A DNA stretch of 44,208 bases from an uncultured Mycoplasma sp. (GCA_947177125.1 CAMWTH010000003.1:1-44208); one strand, 5' to 3'; shown: positions 1 through 12,589, numbered from the stretch's first letter. Numbers and translations are program-made. The notes: generated from the sequence alone by a model not told the origin.

Positions 1-90
1 TAGATTGGAATAAAAAATATCCATAATTTATTTTAATTATGGATATTAAATGTGTACTATAGTGTTGCACTTCAAATTTCACTCAAGGAA

Positions 91-123
91 AAAAGGATTA
101 CATATTTCTGTAATCCTTTTTTT
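91..123. terminator. Hairpin terminator (bidirectional) downstream of the ttcA-like gene
   Basis: aaaaaaggattaca-tattt-ctgtaatcctttttt: inverted repeat flanked by A and T runs; minus-strand CDS stop at 122-124. Confidence 0.7.
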
Positions 124-913
124 AATAATTTTCTTTTTTGATTTTTTCAACTAAGTCTATTTGTTTGTTTTTATCATCACTAAATCATAAACTAAATTCT
201 TTACCATTTATTAAAGCATGAAAAAAATTTTTATAACTTATTTCTCATTTTTTGTTTTTATAAAAATTATTGTTTAGAAAATCTTTCATTGAGTCTCTTT
301 GGGTAAAACCTTCCATTGGACATCCACACGGAACAATTGGCATGTTTTCTTTTTTAGCAGCTTTTGCTATGTCTTTTTCTCTAGCAAATATAAAAGGTCT
401 AATGAACCAAATATCAGACCTGTCTAAATACATTTTGGGTTTAAAAGTGGCAATTCTACCTTCGTTAATCATATTCATAAAAAAAGTCTCAATTGCATCA
501 TCAGCATGATGACCCATTGCTACTTTATTACAGTTGTTCTTTTTTGCTTCATCAATTAAAATAGCTTTTTTAAGTTTAGAACATAATGAACATTGAATTT
601 TTCCTTTTTTAATTTGGCCTCTTAAAATTTCTCCCATTGTTGTTTCGACAACATTAAACTTAATTCCAAGACTTTTTCAATATTTGATGATGGGGTCGTA
701 ATCAATGTGGCACAAATTCATTTTTAGGTGAATTCCTACAATTTCAATATTTCAATTTTTTTCACTTTTTAAAATTTGTTTATAAATTGATAAGGCTTTT
801 AATAATAACATTGAGTCTTTTCCACCACTGACCCCAACTGCTATTCTGTCATTGTTTTCAATGACATCAAAAGCTTTATTTGCTCTAATAATGCTACCAA
901 TACAAGTTCTCAT
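122..913 (-). CDS. PP-loop ATPase, TtcA-like (tRNA 2-thiocytidine biosynthesis family)
   Basis: Reading TGA as Trp gives 264 codons from ATG (913) to TAA (122). PP-loop motif VGVSGGKDSM; CSLCSKLKKAIL (CxxC), GHHADDAIETFFMN, PCGCPMEG. Confidence 0.8.
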
Positions 914-1345
914 AGTTATTGTTAATATGTTAATGATTGCTATTATATTTGAATAAACTCATTTTTATTTATGTAGTTATAGTTTTTGTTAATTAACACC
1001 ATTAACAATACTATATAAAAATAGAGGTAGTTGATTAAATTTTAAAATTTAACAATTTTTTTAAAAATAGATTGATTTAGATTAATCAAAAAAGGCATTA
1101 TAATTGATTTTTTAAGTAAAAACACATGATTTTTTATTTTTTATTTACTATTAAAAAGTATTTTTTATTTTATACTTTTTAAATTTTTTTTATTGCTATA
1201 ATTAAGAATGATATATGGGGATAATTTAGTAATAATTTAAACAAGTATTTTAGTATTTATAAAAACTTTAGAATATAAATTTAAATATTTTAGAAATTAT
1301 TTTTTTGTATATCAGGTTAAGACTAATATTTAAGAGGAGAATTAA

Positions 1346-2422
1346 ATGTTAATTAATAAATATACTAGTCAAACTGAAACTTATTCAGTATTAGACATAG
1401 ATGGGAATGTTACAAAAGCGGGATATACAATTCCTTTAACTAACGAAGAAATTCAAGAATCTTACTACACTATGCTTCTTTCAAGAAGATTTGATGAAAA
1501 GATGCTTAAATGACAAAGACAGGGTAAAATGTTAACTTTCCCACCTAACTTAGGTGAAGAAGGTTTACAAGTTGCTACTGCTATTAGTATGCACAAAGAT
1601 GACTGATTTGCACCTGCTTTCAGATCAGCTGCTGTTTTTTTACATAAAAAAGTTCCTATGTGAAAAATTATGCTTGTTTGAAAAGGTAATGAGTTAGGAA
1701 ACAAAATGCCTGAAGAATTAAATTTCTTACCTTTCAATGTTCCAATTGGTACACAATATTCACATGCTGCTGGTATTGGAATGGCTTTAAACTATGAAAA
1801 TAAACCAAATGTTGCTTATACATTTATTGGTGATGGTGGTACTGCTGAAGGTGAATTCTATGAAGCTATGAACATTGCTTCAATTAGAAATGCTCAAACA
1901 ATTTTCTGTGTAAACAACAACCAATGAGCTATTTCTACACCAACTGCTAAAGAAACTGGTCAATTAGACATTGCTAGTAAAGCAATTGCTGCTGGTTTAG
2001 ACTTTATTAAAGTTGATGGCAACTGTTTGTTTGCTTCTGTTGAAGCTGCTAAAGCTGCTAGAGAATATGTGTTACAAAATAAAAAACCAATTTTAATTGA
2101 ATTTGTAACTTACAGAATGGGACCTCATACAACTAGTGATAACCCAAGAGTATATAGAACAGAAGAATACGAAAAAGAACAAGAAAAGAAAGATCCAATT
2201 ATCAGACTAGAAAAATGAATGATGAGAAATGGTCTTTTAGATGAAGCTAAAAAAGCTGCATTAGAAGAAAAAATTAGTAATGAAATCGAAGAAGCTTACA
2301 AAACTATGGAAAGCAACACAACTGTTACTGTAAGCGATATTTTTGATTACACTTACAAAACATTAGACGAATCACTTCTAGAACAAAAAGCTGAAGCGAT
2401 GAAAGTAAATGGAGGTAAATAA
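1346..2422 (+). CDS. pdhA: Pyruvate dehydrogenase E1 component, alpha subunit
   Basis: 359 codons with UGA=Trp; thiamine-PP motif GDGGTAEGEFYEAMNIAS...CVNNNQWAIST; GAGGAG SD at 1333. Confidence 0.95.
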
Positions 2423-2424
2423 TA

Positions 2425-3423
2425 ATGTCTAAGACAATTATTGTAAATAACATTGAAGCTGTAACAAATGCTTTAGACTTAAATATGGAAAAAGACCCAA
2501 GAATCATTGTTTATGGTGAAGATGCTGGGTTTGAAGGTGGTGTGTTTAGAGCCACTCAAGGATTACAAGCAAAATATGGAGAAAGAAGAATATTTGACTC
2601 TCCAATTGCTGAAACTACTATTGTTGGTACAGCTGTAGGTGCTTCATTAGCTGGATTAAGACCAGTTGTGGAAATGCAATTCTCAGGTTTCTGTTTCCCA
2701 GGGCTTATGAACTTATTTACTCATGCTGCAAGATATAGAAACAGAAGTAGAGGAAGATTTAGTTGTCCTATGGTTGTTAGAATGCCTATGGGTGGAGGAG
2801 TTAAAGCTCTTGAACACCACTCTGAATCATTAGAAGCAATTTTTGCTCATATTCCAGGATTGAAAGTTGTTATGCCTTCAACTCCTTATGATACAAAAGG
2901 TTTATTAACTGCTGCAATTAATGATCCAGATCCAGTTGTATTCTTTGAACCAAAAAGAATTTATCGTGCATTTAAACAAGAAATTCCAGAAGAATTATAT
3001 GAAATTGAATTAGGTAAAGCTAATGTTGTAACTTCAGGAAATGACTTAACTCTTGTTACTTTTGGTGCAAGTGTTCATGACTGTTTGGCTGCTATTGAAC
3101 AAGTTAAGAAAACAAACCCTAATATTTCAGTTGAATTAATAGACTTAAGAACTATTAAACCATGAGACAGAAATGCAGTAATTAATTCTGTTAAAAAAAC
3201 AGGAAAATTAATGATTGTTCATGAAGCTGTTAAATCATTTAGTGTAAGTGCTGAAATTATTTCAACTGTAAATGAAAAAGCTTTCTATAGTTTAAAAGCT
3301 GCTCCTGTAAGATTAACTGGTTGAGATATTACTGTTCCATATGCTTTAGGTGAAAACTTACATATGGTTAGTCCTGAAAGAATTGCAAAAGAAATTATTA
3401 CTCTTGCAAATACTAAGGAATAA
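2425..3423 (+). CDS. pdhB: Pyruvate dehydrogenase E1 component, beta subunit
   Basis: 333 codons; GEDAGFEGGVFRATQGLQ, FDSPIAETTIVGTAVGAS, typical E1 beta. Confidence 0.95.
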
Positions 3424-3468
3424 TAAAGTATTATATAAAGAGTATTATTTCTAGGAGAAAGTAAAATT

Positions 3469-4881
3469 ATGTATATTTTTAAATTTGCTGATATTGGTGA
3501 AGGAATTCATGAAGGAAAAGTATCAGATATTCTAGTAAAAGAGGGTGATTCTGTTAACGATGGAACAGACTTATTTTCTGTAGAAACTGATAAAATTACT
3601 ACTGAAATTTCTTCTCCAGTTAAAGGTGTTATTTCAAAAATTCTAATCAAAGTTGGCGAAACAATTCATGTTGGTGATGCAATTTTTGAAATAGATGATT
3701 CAAATTCATCAAGTCCAGCTGTAGCAGCAACACCTGCTGCTCCTGCTGTTAGTGAAGAACCAAAAGGTGAATCTAAAGGAGCTTCTGTTGTTGGTGAAGT
3801 TAAAGTTTCAGATGCAGTTCTTCCACTATTTGGAAGCAACTCATTAAATGTTACTAAATCATCATCTGCTAACAATGAAGTTGTTAATAAAGATGTTTTA
3901 GCTAGTCCTGTTGCTAGAGCTTTTGCAAAAAGTCACAATGTTAACCTTGGATTAGTTAAAGGTACAGGTGAATTAGGAAGAATTACTAAAGCTGATGTTG
4001 AAACTTATTTAAATTCTTCTTCTAAAGTTAGTGTTGCACCTGTTTCAGTTGCAAGTGTGAGTCCAGTTTCTTCTGGTCCAGCTGTAGCTGTTGCAGTTGC
4101 TCCTGTTCAAACAGCAACTGTTGCAACTGCTGCTTCTTCAACATTAGTTGCTAATAAAGTTAATGCTATTACACCTATTAATGAAGGTGATAAAACATTA
4201 GAAATGACTTCTATTAGAAAAGCAATTGCTGCAGCTATGAAAAGAAGTTGAACTCAAGCTGCATATACTAATTTATCAGTTGAAATTGATGTTACAGAAG
4301 TTTGAGATCAAAGAAATAAAATTAAAGATTACATTTTAGAAACTGAAAATGTAAAACTTAATTTATTACCTTTCATCATTAAAGCTATTGCTAAAACATT
4401 GAAACAATTCCCTATGTTTAATGCAGTAAATGATGATGTTAACAATACATTAATTCTAAGAAATGAAGTTAACATTGGCATTGCTGTTGACACAAAAGAT
4501 GGTTTAATTGTTCCAAACATTAAAAATGCTGATAGTTTATCAATTTTAGAAATTGCAAAAACAATTTCTGAAATTGCTACTAAAGCTAGAACTAAAAAAA
4601 TTACTATGGCAGATTTATCTAAAGGAACATTCTCAGTTACAAACTATGGTTCTTTAGGTGTTGAATTTGGTGTTCCAGTAATTAACTATCCAGAAGTTGC
4701 AATTGCAGGTTTAGGTGCAGCTACTAACAAAGTTAAAAAAGTTGGAATCCAAATGGTTGAAAGAAAAGTTATGATTTTAACTATTGCTGCTGACCACAGA
4801 TGAGTTGATGGTGGTGACATTGCAAGATTTGCTAATCAAGTAAAACAGTACCTTGAAAATATTGCTTTCTTATTTGTTTAA
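3469..4881 (+). CDS. pdhC: Dihydrolipoamide acetyltransferase (E2), single lipoyl domain
   Basis: 471 codons; lipoyl motif VETDKITTEISSP, Ala/Val-rich linker, peripheral-subunit-binding segment ASPVARAFAKSHNVNL, C-terminal DHRWVDGGD. Confidence 0.95.
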
Positions 4882-4905
4882 TACTATTAAGGATAAGAAA
4901 ACATT

Positions 4906-6297
4906 ATGAAAAAATATGATCTTGTAGTTATTGGTAGTGGACCTGGTGGTTACATTGCTGCTGAACAAGCTGCTAAAAGTGGACTAAAAACACTTTGTAT
5001 TGAATCAAATGATTTTGGTGGTGTTTGTTTAAATAAGGGTTGTATCCCAACAAAAGCATTATTAAATTCTGCTAAAATTCACCAATATGTTTTAAAAGCA
5101 GCTGATTATGGAATTCAAGGAATTAATACTAATTCAATTACTTTGGACTGATCTAAAATCATTGCAAGAAAAAATGATGTAGTTAAGAAATTACAAATGG
5201 GTGTTCAAGGTTTATTAAAAACAGCAAAGGCTGAAACAATTAAAGGATTAGCTAAAATTGTTGATGCAAATACTGTTAGTGTTAATGATGAATTAATTAA
5301 TTTTGACAACCTAATTATTGCAACTGGAAGTTCACCAAGAAAATTTAACCTTCCTGGTTTTGATATAGGATATAGTGAAGGAAAAATTTTAACAAGTGAT
5401 GAGGTATTAAATTTACCAAATATTCCAAGTAAGTTTACAGTAATTGGTGGTGGTGTAATTGGAGTTGAATTTGCAATTTTATTTGCAGAACTTGGAAGTC
5501 AAGTAACTATTTTACAAGGAGTTGACAGAATCCTTGAAGTACTTGACAAAGATGTTTCAACTGAAGTTTCAAAACTACTAACTAATAAAGGAATTAAAAT
5601 CATTACTAATGCTCAAATTAAAAAATATGAAAATGGTAAGGTTTATTATGACTTAAACAATCAAGAGTTCAGCGAAGAATTTGAATATTGTTTAGTATCT
5701 GTTGGAAGAGCTCCAAGTACAGACATTGTAAAACCTTTGGGATTGGAGTTAGCAAGAAATGGGTCAATTATTACAAATGACTATATGCAAACTTCATTAA
5801 AACATATTTATGCAATTGGGGATTGTACAAGTAAGGTAATGCTTGCACACTCTGCTTATAAAAATGCAGTTGTTGCAGTTAACAACATTTTAAACAAACC
5901 AACTAAAATGGACATTTTAAAAGTACCTGGTTGTATTTATACACACCCTCAAGTTGCAACTGTAGGTTATACAGAAGAGCAATTAAAAGAATTAAATATT
6001 CCATACTTTGCAGCAAAATATCAATTCTCACATTTAGGAAAAGCCTTGGCTGATGGAACAACTTTTGGTTTCATTAAGTTATTAGTTAGCCAAGATTGTG
6101 GTGAGATTTTAGGATGTCATATTGTAGGGGAAGAAAGTTCAGATTACATTTCTGAAATTGCTTTAGCAATGGAAACTGAAGCTACTGTTTATACAATATC
6201 GCAAACTATTCACCCACACCCAACTTATTCTGAAATTGTTTGAGAAGTTGCAAGAAAAATTGTTTTAGAAAACTTTAAAGATAAAGTTTGAGAATAG
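4906..6297 (+). CDS. lpd: Dihydrolipoamide dehydrogenase (E3)
   Basis: 464 codons; GSGPGGYIAAEQAA, redox-active GGVCLNKGCIPTKALL, C-terminal HPHPTYSEIVWE. Confidence 0.95.
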
Positions 6298-6317
6298 CTA
6301 ATTCAAGTAAACAAACC

Positions 6318-6349
6318 AAAAATTATGGAAGTAATTCCATAATTTTTTT
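6318..6349 (+). terminator. Rho-independent terminator of the pdh operon
   Basis: aaaattatggaa-gtaa-ttccataatttttttt. Confidence 0.8.
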
Positions 6350-6446
6350 TATTTATTTTTTAAAATTTGTAAAAATATTATTGTAAATATAGCATTAATC
6401 ATATTGATGTTATAAAATAATATTATTAAGTGTCTTTTAGTAATTT

Positions 6447-6758
6447 ATGAAAATTTATATAAGTAAAATAAGTAAAAAAAATGATAAAGAGTTTTATTAC
6501 TACAAATATACATCTTCAAAAAAAATAAATTCTTTAGCTATTTGAGCTGAGCTATTAGAACCTAGATTTATTTTAAATAAACCAAGTTTTTTAAGAGCTT
6601 GAAGATATTTTACTGGTTCTGAATCTGAAATAGTTGTAGATAATGTTTTTCAAATTAAAGTTTTTGAAGAATGTTTAACTTTTTTCAACTCTTCAAGATT
6701 TGAGCATTTTTTAGAAAAAATTTGAAGTGGCTATTCATTTGTGGTTTTTTGTAGATAA
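6447..6758 (+). CDS. Hypothetical protein, 103 aa, absent from the ORF track because of internal UGA (Trp) codons
   Basis: ATG to TAA, 104 codons with three TGA: MKIYISKISKKNDKEFYYYKYTSSKKINSLAIWAELLEPRFILNKPSFLRAWRYFTGSESEIVVDNVFQIKVFEECLTFFNSSRFEHFLEKIWSGYSFVVFCR. Confidence 0.55.
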
Positions 6759-6842
6759 TAAGTTTATAAAAAATATTAATATAAAAGTAAGGTAGTTTAC
6801 ATATCTTACTTTTATTGTTGTAATAAGGAAAGATTGGTTAAT

Positions 6843-8420
6843 ATGATTAAAAGTATTAAAGTTAAAAATTTTGCATGTTTTTTGGATGAACAAGAAATAA
6901 ATTTTTTTAATTTTTTTGGTTCTGCAAAAAATGTTAGTTATCTTTTTGGATTACCTGGAACCGGCAAAACTTCTTTATTTGAATTAATAAAACTAACAAT
7001 CTATTACATGAAAAGTTGAGTTAAATTTTCTTATGATGATTCTTTCCATTCGATTAATAAAGAACTATGTTTAAGAAAAATTTTTAATGCTAATGTTGAT
7101 TCAATTGAGGATCACTTTAATAACTTCACAAATATTGAAATAGTTTTTGCAAATAAAGTTTTTGAATACAAGTATGAATTGAGTTTTAATAATTTGGCTT
7201 GTAACTATGAAAATTTTTACTATCAAAGTACAATTGACAAGACTGATTGAAAACCAATTTTTACTAAAAGATTAATATCATGTGATTATATCAATAATGA
7301 AATTGTAAGTATTTTTGAAACTAAAATAGAACAAGAAGAACTACAACTGGATTTTGGATTATCTTTAAAACGAGATGATTTAAATGATTCAGTTTTCTCA
7401 TATGTAGTTTCATTTGACAAGAGCAAATCAATTAGAAAAATTAATGAAATATTAGATAATATTGTTTTTTTAAATGAAAAAGATTTTTTTAGTTTAAATA
7501 ATTTTAATTTTCCATATGATGATTTTATTGCTAACAAGGAAAAAATTTTACAAACATTGAGTCATTTAAATTTTAATTTTTCTGATATTACAGTTGCTTC
7601 ATTTAATAAATTTACTGGTTTTTATGAATTGAATTTGTATCTAAAAAATACTAATCAAAATTCTAATGACCCAAAATTTATTTCATCATCCAAACTATCT
7701 AAAGAAGAAATAAAAATTTTAATTCTAGCACTTTTGTATAGTAAACATAGTGAAGAAAAAAAAGTTATTTTTATAGATGAATTTTCTAGTGAATTAAGTT
7801 ATGAAACTTTTTTAAAAATTCAACAAAAGTTAGAAAATTATTTATCTGAAAAAGAAAGCAAAACCCAAGTTATTTGTTTTAATAGCAGTTTTTATAATAA
7901 AACCAAATCTAGAGAAGCTAACAATTTTAATATTTTTAACATCATTAGAAATTCACATAATCATAGTTCAATTAAAAAAATTGCACAGTGAAGTAGTGCT
8001 AATGCAAAAAAAGAACAAGAAAAAGACTCTTTAAAATCAATGGTGAATTTATCTTCACCAAATGATGATATACTAAATCAAGAACAAAAAAATAATTCTT
8101 CTTTATCTATCAATAGTGACTTATCTGTTGTTGAAAAAATTGAAAATGATTTAAAAAAAGAAGCAGATAAAAATTCAGATTTAAATCAAGAAGAAATAAA
8201 AGATAAAGCTGAAAACACTTTAAAAACCGAAAAAGCAAAAGATAATTCAAACCAAGAAGATGTTATTGATGAACAATTAGAATTGCTTGGTGAAGATTTA
8301 GAAGATGAGTCAAGTTTAGAAAAAGAATTTGGTCAAGATTTTGATTGAGAAATAACTAAAGAAGATGAAGAAGCAAAAAGAAGATTAGAGCATTTTTTTA
8401 AAAACTTTAAAATAAAATAA
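6843..8420 (+). CDS. RecF/SMC/ABC-like ATP-binding protein with acidic C-terminal tail
   Basis: 525 aa. N-terminal SIKVKNFACFLDEQEINF, Walker A GLPGTGKTS, signature-like LSKEEIKILILALLYS, Walker B KKVIFIDEFSSE; long E/D/K/N-rich C-terminal segment. Confidence 0.75.
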
Positions 8421-8461
8421 AAGGAGTAATTCTTTTATTTTTTTATTTAATAAGGTTGAGT

Positions 8462-9385
8462 ATGAATAAGTATAAAAATCAAATTGGTTTAGTTGGTTTG
8501 AATGATTTTGGAATTTGCTTGTTAAGAAATCTAACAAGAAATTGTTTTAGTGTTGCAAGCTATGATTATAAAAAAAATAATTACACAAATTTAAGAAACG
8601 AAGGTTTTACATGCTTTGATTCATTAAAAGAAATGGTAGATAATTTTTTTGGTCAAATTATTATTTTTTTAACAGGTAATTGAAATGAAAGTTTGGAAAA
8701 TATTTTTGCCACTTTATTAGAATTATTGCCGCCCGAAAGCATTGTTATTGATGCAACAAACTGTGAATATGAAATAATTAAAAATAATCATCAAAAAGCA
8801 GTGCAAAAAAATATTAGTTATTTAGATGTTGCATTTGTGGGAACATTAGATGATGTAACTTGATCACCAAATTTATTGGTTAGTTGTAATTCTGATATTT
8901 TTAATTATTTAAAACACATTTTTGATTTACTAGTAGCTGATAAAAAAATTTTTTATTTTGAAAAATTAGGCTCAAGTCATTTTTTAAAAAAAATTCATGA
9001 TGGTGTTGAAAATAGTTTTGTTCAAAGTATTTTAGAAGGTTTATCCCTAATTAAAAAAAGTAACTATCATTTTGATGTTAAAAAAGTTTTAGATTTTTTC
9101 AATACTGGTTCTTTAGTTGAAGGTAAAACTGTTAAATTTATTAATGATGGATATGAAAAAGAAATTAAACCAGAAGGGATTGAAAACAGCACTTATGAAC
9201 TGTTAAGTGATCAAGAAAATTCTTTAAATAGCATTATTAAAAATTTAATTAATATTAATCACAAATCACCTGTGCTTTCTACTGCTTGTTTTTCTTCATT
9301 AAAACTTAAAAATAGTTTAGATAGCTTTTCAAAAAATATTTTTATTAATTTTTTAAAAATAAAAAAAGTAGTTGATGAAGATTAG
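8462..9385 (+). CDS. 6-phosphogluconate dehydrogenase-like (GND/HIBADH superfamily) protein, divergent
   Basis: 308 codons; Rossmann start IGLVGLNDFGICLLRNL and GSSHFLKKIHDGVENSFVQ, aligning with 6PGDH GxGHFVKMVHNGIEYGxMQ. Confidence 0.65.
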
Positions 9386-9566
9386 TGAATTTTTATAAGT
9401 AAAGATTTTTTTATAAAAATTAACCATTTTATTTTTTAAGAACTTTTGTGATTTTTTATATTGATATCTTGTATTATTTTATTTTTACTTTAAAAACTAT
9501 AAATTTATTTTTTTTATTAAAAGTAGCAAATAAATTTAAATTTTATAATTCAATAAATTAAGGTTA

Positions 9567-9575
9567 TGGTATAAA
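9567..9575 (+). promoter_or_regulatory. Putative extended -10 promoter (TGGTATAAA) of rpsO
   Basis: ggttatggtataaatatt upstream of rpsO; resembles the TGGTATAAT element upstream of infC. Confidence 0.45.
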
Positions 9576-9590
9576 TATTAGGTATTTATA

Positions 9591-9644
9591 AATATGAAAA
9601 TGTTTCACTTTAATTTTCCGATGTGGAGTAGCATTTTCAATATT
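9591..9644 (+). promoter_or_regulatory. Hairpin in rpsO 5'UTR, candidate S15 autoregulatory leader
   Basis: aatatgaaaatg ... cattttc(a)atatt, ~12-bp stem with one bulge around a 29-nt loop, ~25 nt before the rpsO ATG. Confidence 0.45.
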
Positions 9645-9668
9645 GTTTTATGGAAGGAAAATATTTAT

Positions 9669-9941
9669 ATGGCAATTAGTCAAGAATTAAAAGCAACTTT
9701 AATTAAAAAATTTGGTGGTGATTCAAAAAATACAGGAAAAGTAGAGGTACAAATAGCTATTTTAACTGCTGAAATTGAATCTTTAACTAAACATATAGTT
9801 AGCAATAAAAAAGATCAAATTTCTAAAAGAGGATTGTTTCAAAAAGTTTCTAAAAGAAGAAGTTTATTATCTTATTTAAAAAATGTTGATATAGTTAGAT
9901 ATCGTCAAATTTTAAAAGATTTAGAAATTAGAGGAAATTAA
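9669..9941 (+). CDS. rpsO: 30S ribosomal protein S15
   Basis: [43 protein letters not shown]...[29 protein letters not shown]. Confidence 0.95.
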   Translation: MAISQELKATLIKKFGGDSKNTGKVEVQIAILTAEIESLTKHIVSNKKDQISKRGLFQKVSKRRSLLSYLKNVDIVRYRQILKDLEIRGN

Positions 9942-9944
9942 AAT

Positions 9945-9969
9945 AAAATCCTGTTTTAAACAGGGTTTT
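9945..9969 (+). terminator. Terminator of rpsO
   Basis: aaaatcctgttt-t-aaacagggtttt. Confidence 0.7.
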
Positions 9970-9988
9970 GTTATTTAATAGATTAATT

Positions 9989-12391
9989 ATGTATAACCAT
10001 AATTTAATTGAAAAAAAATGAAGAAAAATTTGAAAAGATAGTAACTTATATATTTTTAAAGAAGATTTAAATAAACCTAAATTTTATGCTTTAGATATGT
10101 TTCCGTATCCAAGTGGAGCTGGATTGCATGTTGGACATGTTAAAAGTTATACACCTACTGATACTTTGTCTAGGTACAAAAGATTTAAAGGATTTTGTGT
10201 TTTGCATCCAATAGGATGAGATGCTTTTGGCTTACCTGCAGAACAATTTGCTTTAACTAATCAAACACACCCTGATGGATTTACTGATAGAAATATTGCT
10301 AATTTTAAAAGTCAAATAGAACAACTTGGTTTTTCTTTTGATATAAATAAAGAAGTGAATACAACAGATCCCAAATTTTATAAATGAACTCAATGAATTT
10401 TTATTCAACTTTATAAAAAAGGATTAGCTGAAATAAAAGACATTGATGTTAACTGATGTCCACAGTTGGGAACAGTTTTAGCAAATGAAGAAGTTTTAAC
10501 TGATGAAAAAGGAAATAAAGTTTCAGAGCGTGGTAAGTTTCCTGTTTTCAAAAAACCAATGAAACAGTGAATTTTAAAAATCACAAAATATGCTGAAAGA
10601 TTAATAGATGATTTAGATGAAGTTAATTGATCAGTTGGTTTAAAAAATATTCAAAGAAAATGAATAGGTAAATCAATTGGTGCAAATGTTAAATTCCAAA
10701 TCAAAAATCAAAATGAATTTATTCAAGTATTTACTTCAAGACCAGATACAATATTTGGTGTTTCATTTTTAGCTTTAAGCCTAGACCATTACCTTGTACA
10801 AAAAGAAAAGACAACTAATAAAAATCTATCTGTTTTTTTAGATAGAATGCAATCTTTAAAAGAATATGAAAGAAATTCAATTAATGCAAAAAAAGAAGGC
10901 ATTAAGTTGAATATAGAAGTTATTCATCCAATAACTAAAAAAAACATTCCAGTTTATGTTTGTAATTATGTATTGTCAAATTATGGTGATGGAGCTATAA
11001 TGGGAGTTCCAGCTGGAGATAAAAGGGATTTTGATTTTGCTCAAGAATTAGGATTAGAAATTATAAATATTTTTGAAAATCAAAAACTACCTTGTGAAGA
11101 TGAAAATATTAAATTAATAAACTCTGATTTTTTAAATGGTTTAAATAGCGATCAAGGAATTGAAAAAATTATTGATTTTTTAGAAAAAAATAATATTGGT
11201 AAAAAACAAATTAATTTCAAACTAAAAGACTGACTGTTTAGTAGGCAAAGATATTGAGGTGAACCTTTTCCAGTTTTATATGATGAAAAAGGCAATATTT
11301 TAATTGATGAAAATTTACCACTGATTTTACCAAAAACTAACAACATTAAGCCAAGTGGTGATGGGAGATCACCACTTGCAAATTTGACTGATTGAGTTAA
11401 TGTAAAAATTGATGGTAAATTGTATAAAAGAGAAACTAACACAATGCCACAGTGAGCTGGTTCTTGTTGATATTATTTAGGCTATTTATTAAAAAATAAT
11501 AATGATTACATTCCTTTAAATTCAGAGCAAGCTTATAAAATATTTGAACGTTGATTACCTGTTGATGTCTATATAGGAGGTCAAGAACATGCTGTTTTGC
11601 ATTTACTATACTCAAGGTTTTGACATAAATTTTTATATGATATTAAAGTGATTCCTACTAAAGAACCTTTTTATAAAATAGTTAATCAAGGCATGCTTTT
11701 GTATAATGGGGAAAAAATGTCTAAATCAAAAGGTAATGTTGTAAATCCAAGTGATGTTGTTGTTTCTCATGGAGCAGATGCTTTGCGTTTATACATTATG
11801 TTTATGGGACCACTAACTGCATCTTTACCATGAGAAGATAGTGGAATTGATGGAATTTATAAATGAGTGCAAAGAGTTTATCGTTTATTTGAAACTAAGC
11901 AAATTGATAAAAATTTTAATGATTTAGAATTAGAAAAAAAATATCATCAATTTATTAAAAAGGTTTCTGAATTTATTGAAAAATTAGATTTTAATTTAGC
12001 AATATCTGAAATGATGATATTTATTAATGAATGTTATAAATATGACAAATTAAATTATCAATATATGTTAAGTTTCTGTATTGTATTAAGTTGCTTTGCA
12101 CCTTTTATTAGTGAAGAAATAAATGCTGAATTTTTAAAAAATAAAAACTTTATTTCACAAAATAAGTGACCAGAATATGATCCTGCAAAAATTGTTGAAA
12201 CATTAATTAAATTACCAATTCAAATTAATGGAAAAATTCGTGAAGTTTTAGAAATAAGTGTAGGATTAAGTGAAAAAGAAATTTTAGAATTAGCAACAAG
12301 TAATGAAAAAATAAAAACATGAATTAATGGAAAACAAATTGTCAAACACATTTATGTTGAAAATAAAATTCTGAATTTAATTATTAAATAA
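9989..12391 (+). CDS. leuS: Leucyl-tRNA synthetase
   Basis: 801 codons with UGA=Trp; [59 protein letters not shown]. Confidence 0.97.
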
Positions 12392-12427
12392 TCAGATAAA
12401 ATTATTATTAGTTTTAAGGAGTAACAT

Positions 12428-12589
12428 ATGGCTGTAAAAAGAAGTATTAGACTTGAATGTAATGAGTGTAAAGAGATTAATTATTTAACTTTTAAAAACT
12501 CAAAAAAACATCCTGAAAAATTAGAATTAAACAAATATTGTTCAAGATGTAGAAAAGCACAAGTTCACAAAGAAACAAAAAAGAAATAG
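12428..12589 (+). CDS. rpmG: 50S ribosomal protein L33
   Basis: [53 protein letters not shown]. Confidence 0.93.
   Translation: MAVKRSIRLECNECKEINYLTFKNSKKHPEKLELNKYCSRCRKAQVHKETKKK

Noticed and set aside
270-509. Plus-strand 79-aa ORF opposite the ttcA-like gene
   Set aside because: Lies entirely antisense to a CDS with PP-loop and CxxC motifs; no independent coding signal.
930-1340. AT-rich intergenic region before pdhA with small inverted repeats (e.g. aaaaagta...tactttt)
   Set aside because: Base composition alone easily creates such hairpins; no recognisable riboswitch, T-box or CIRCE motif.
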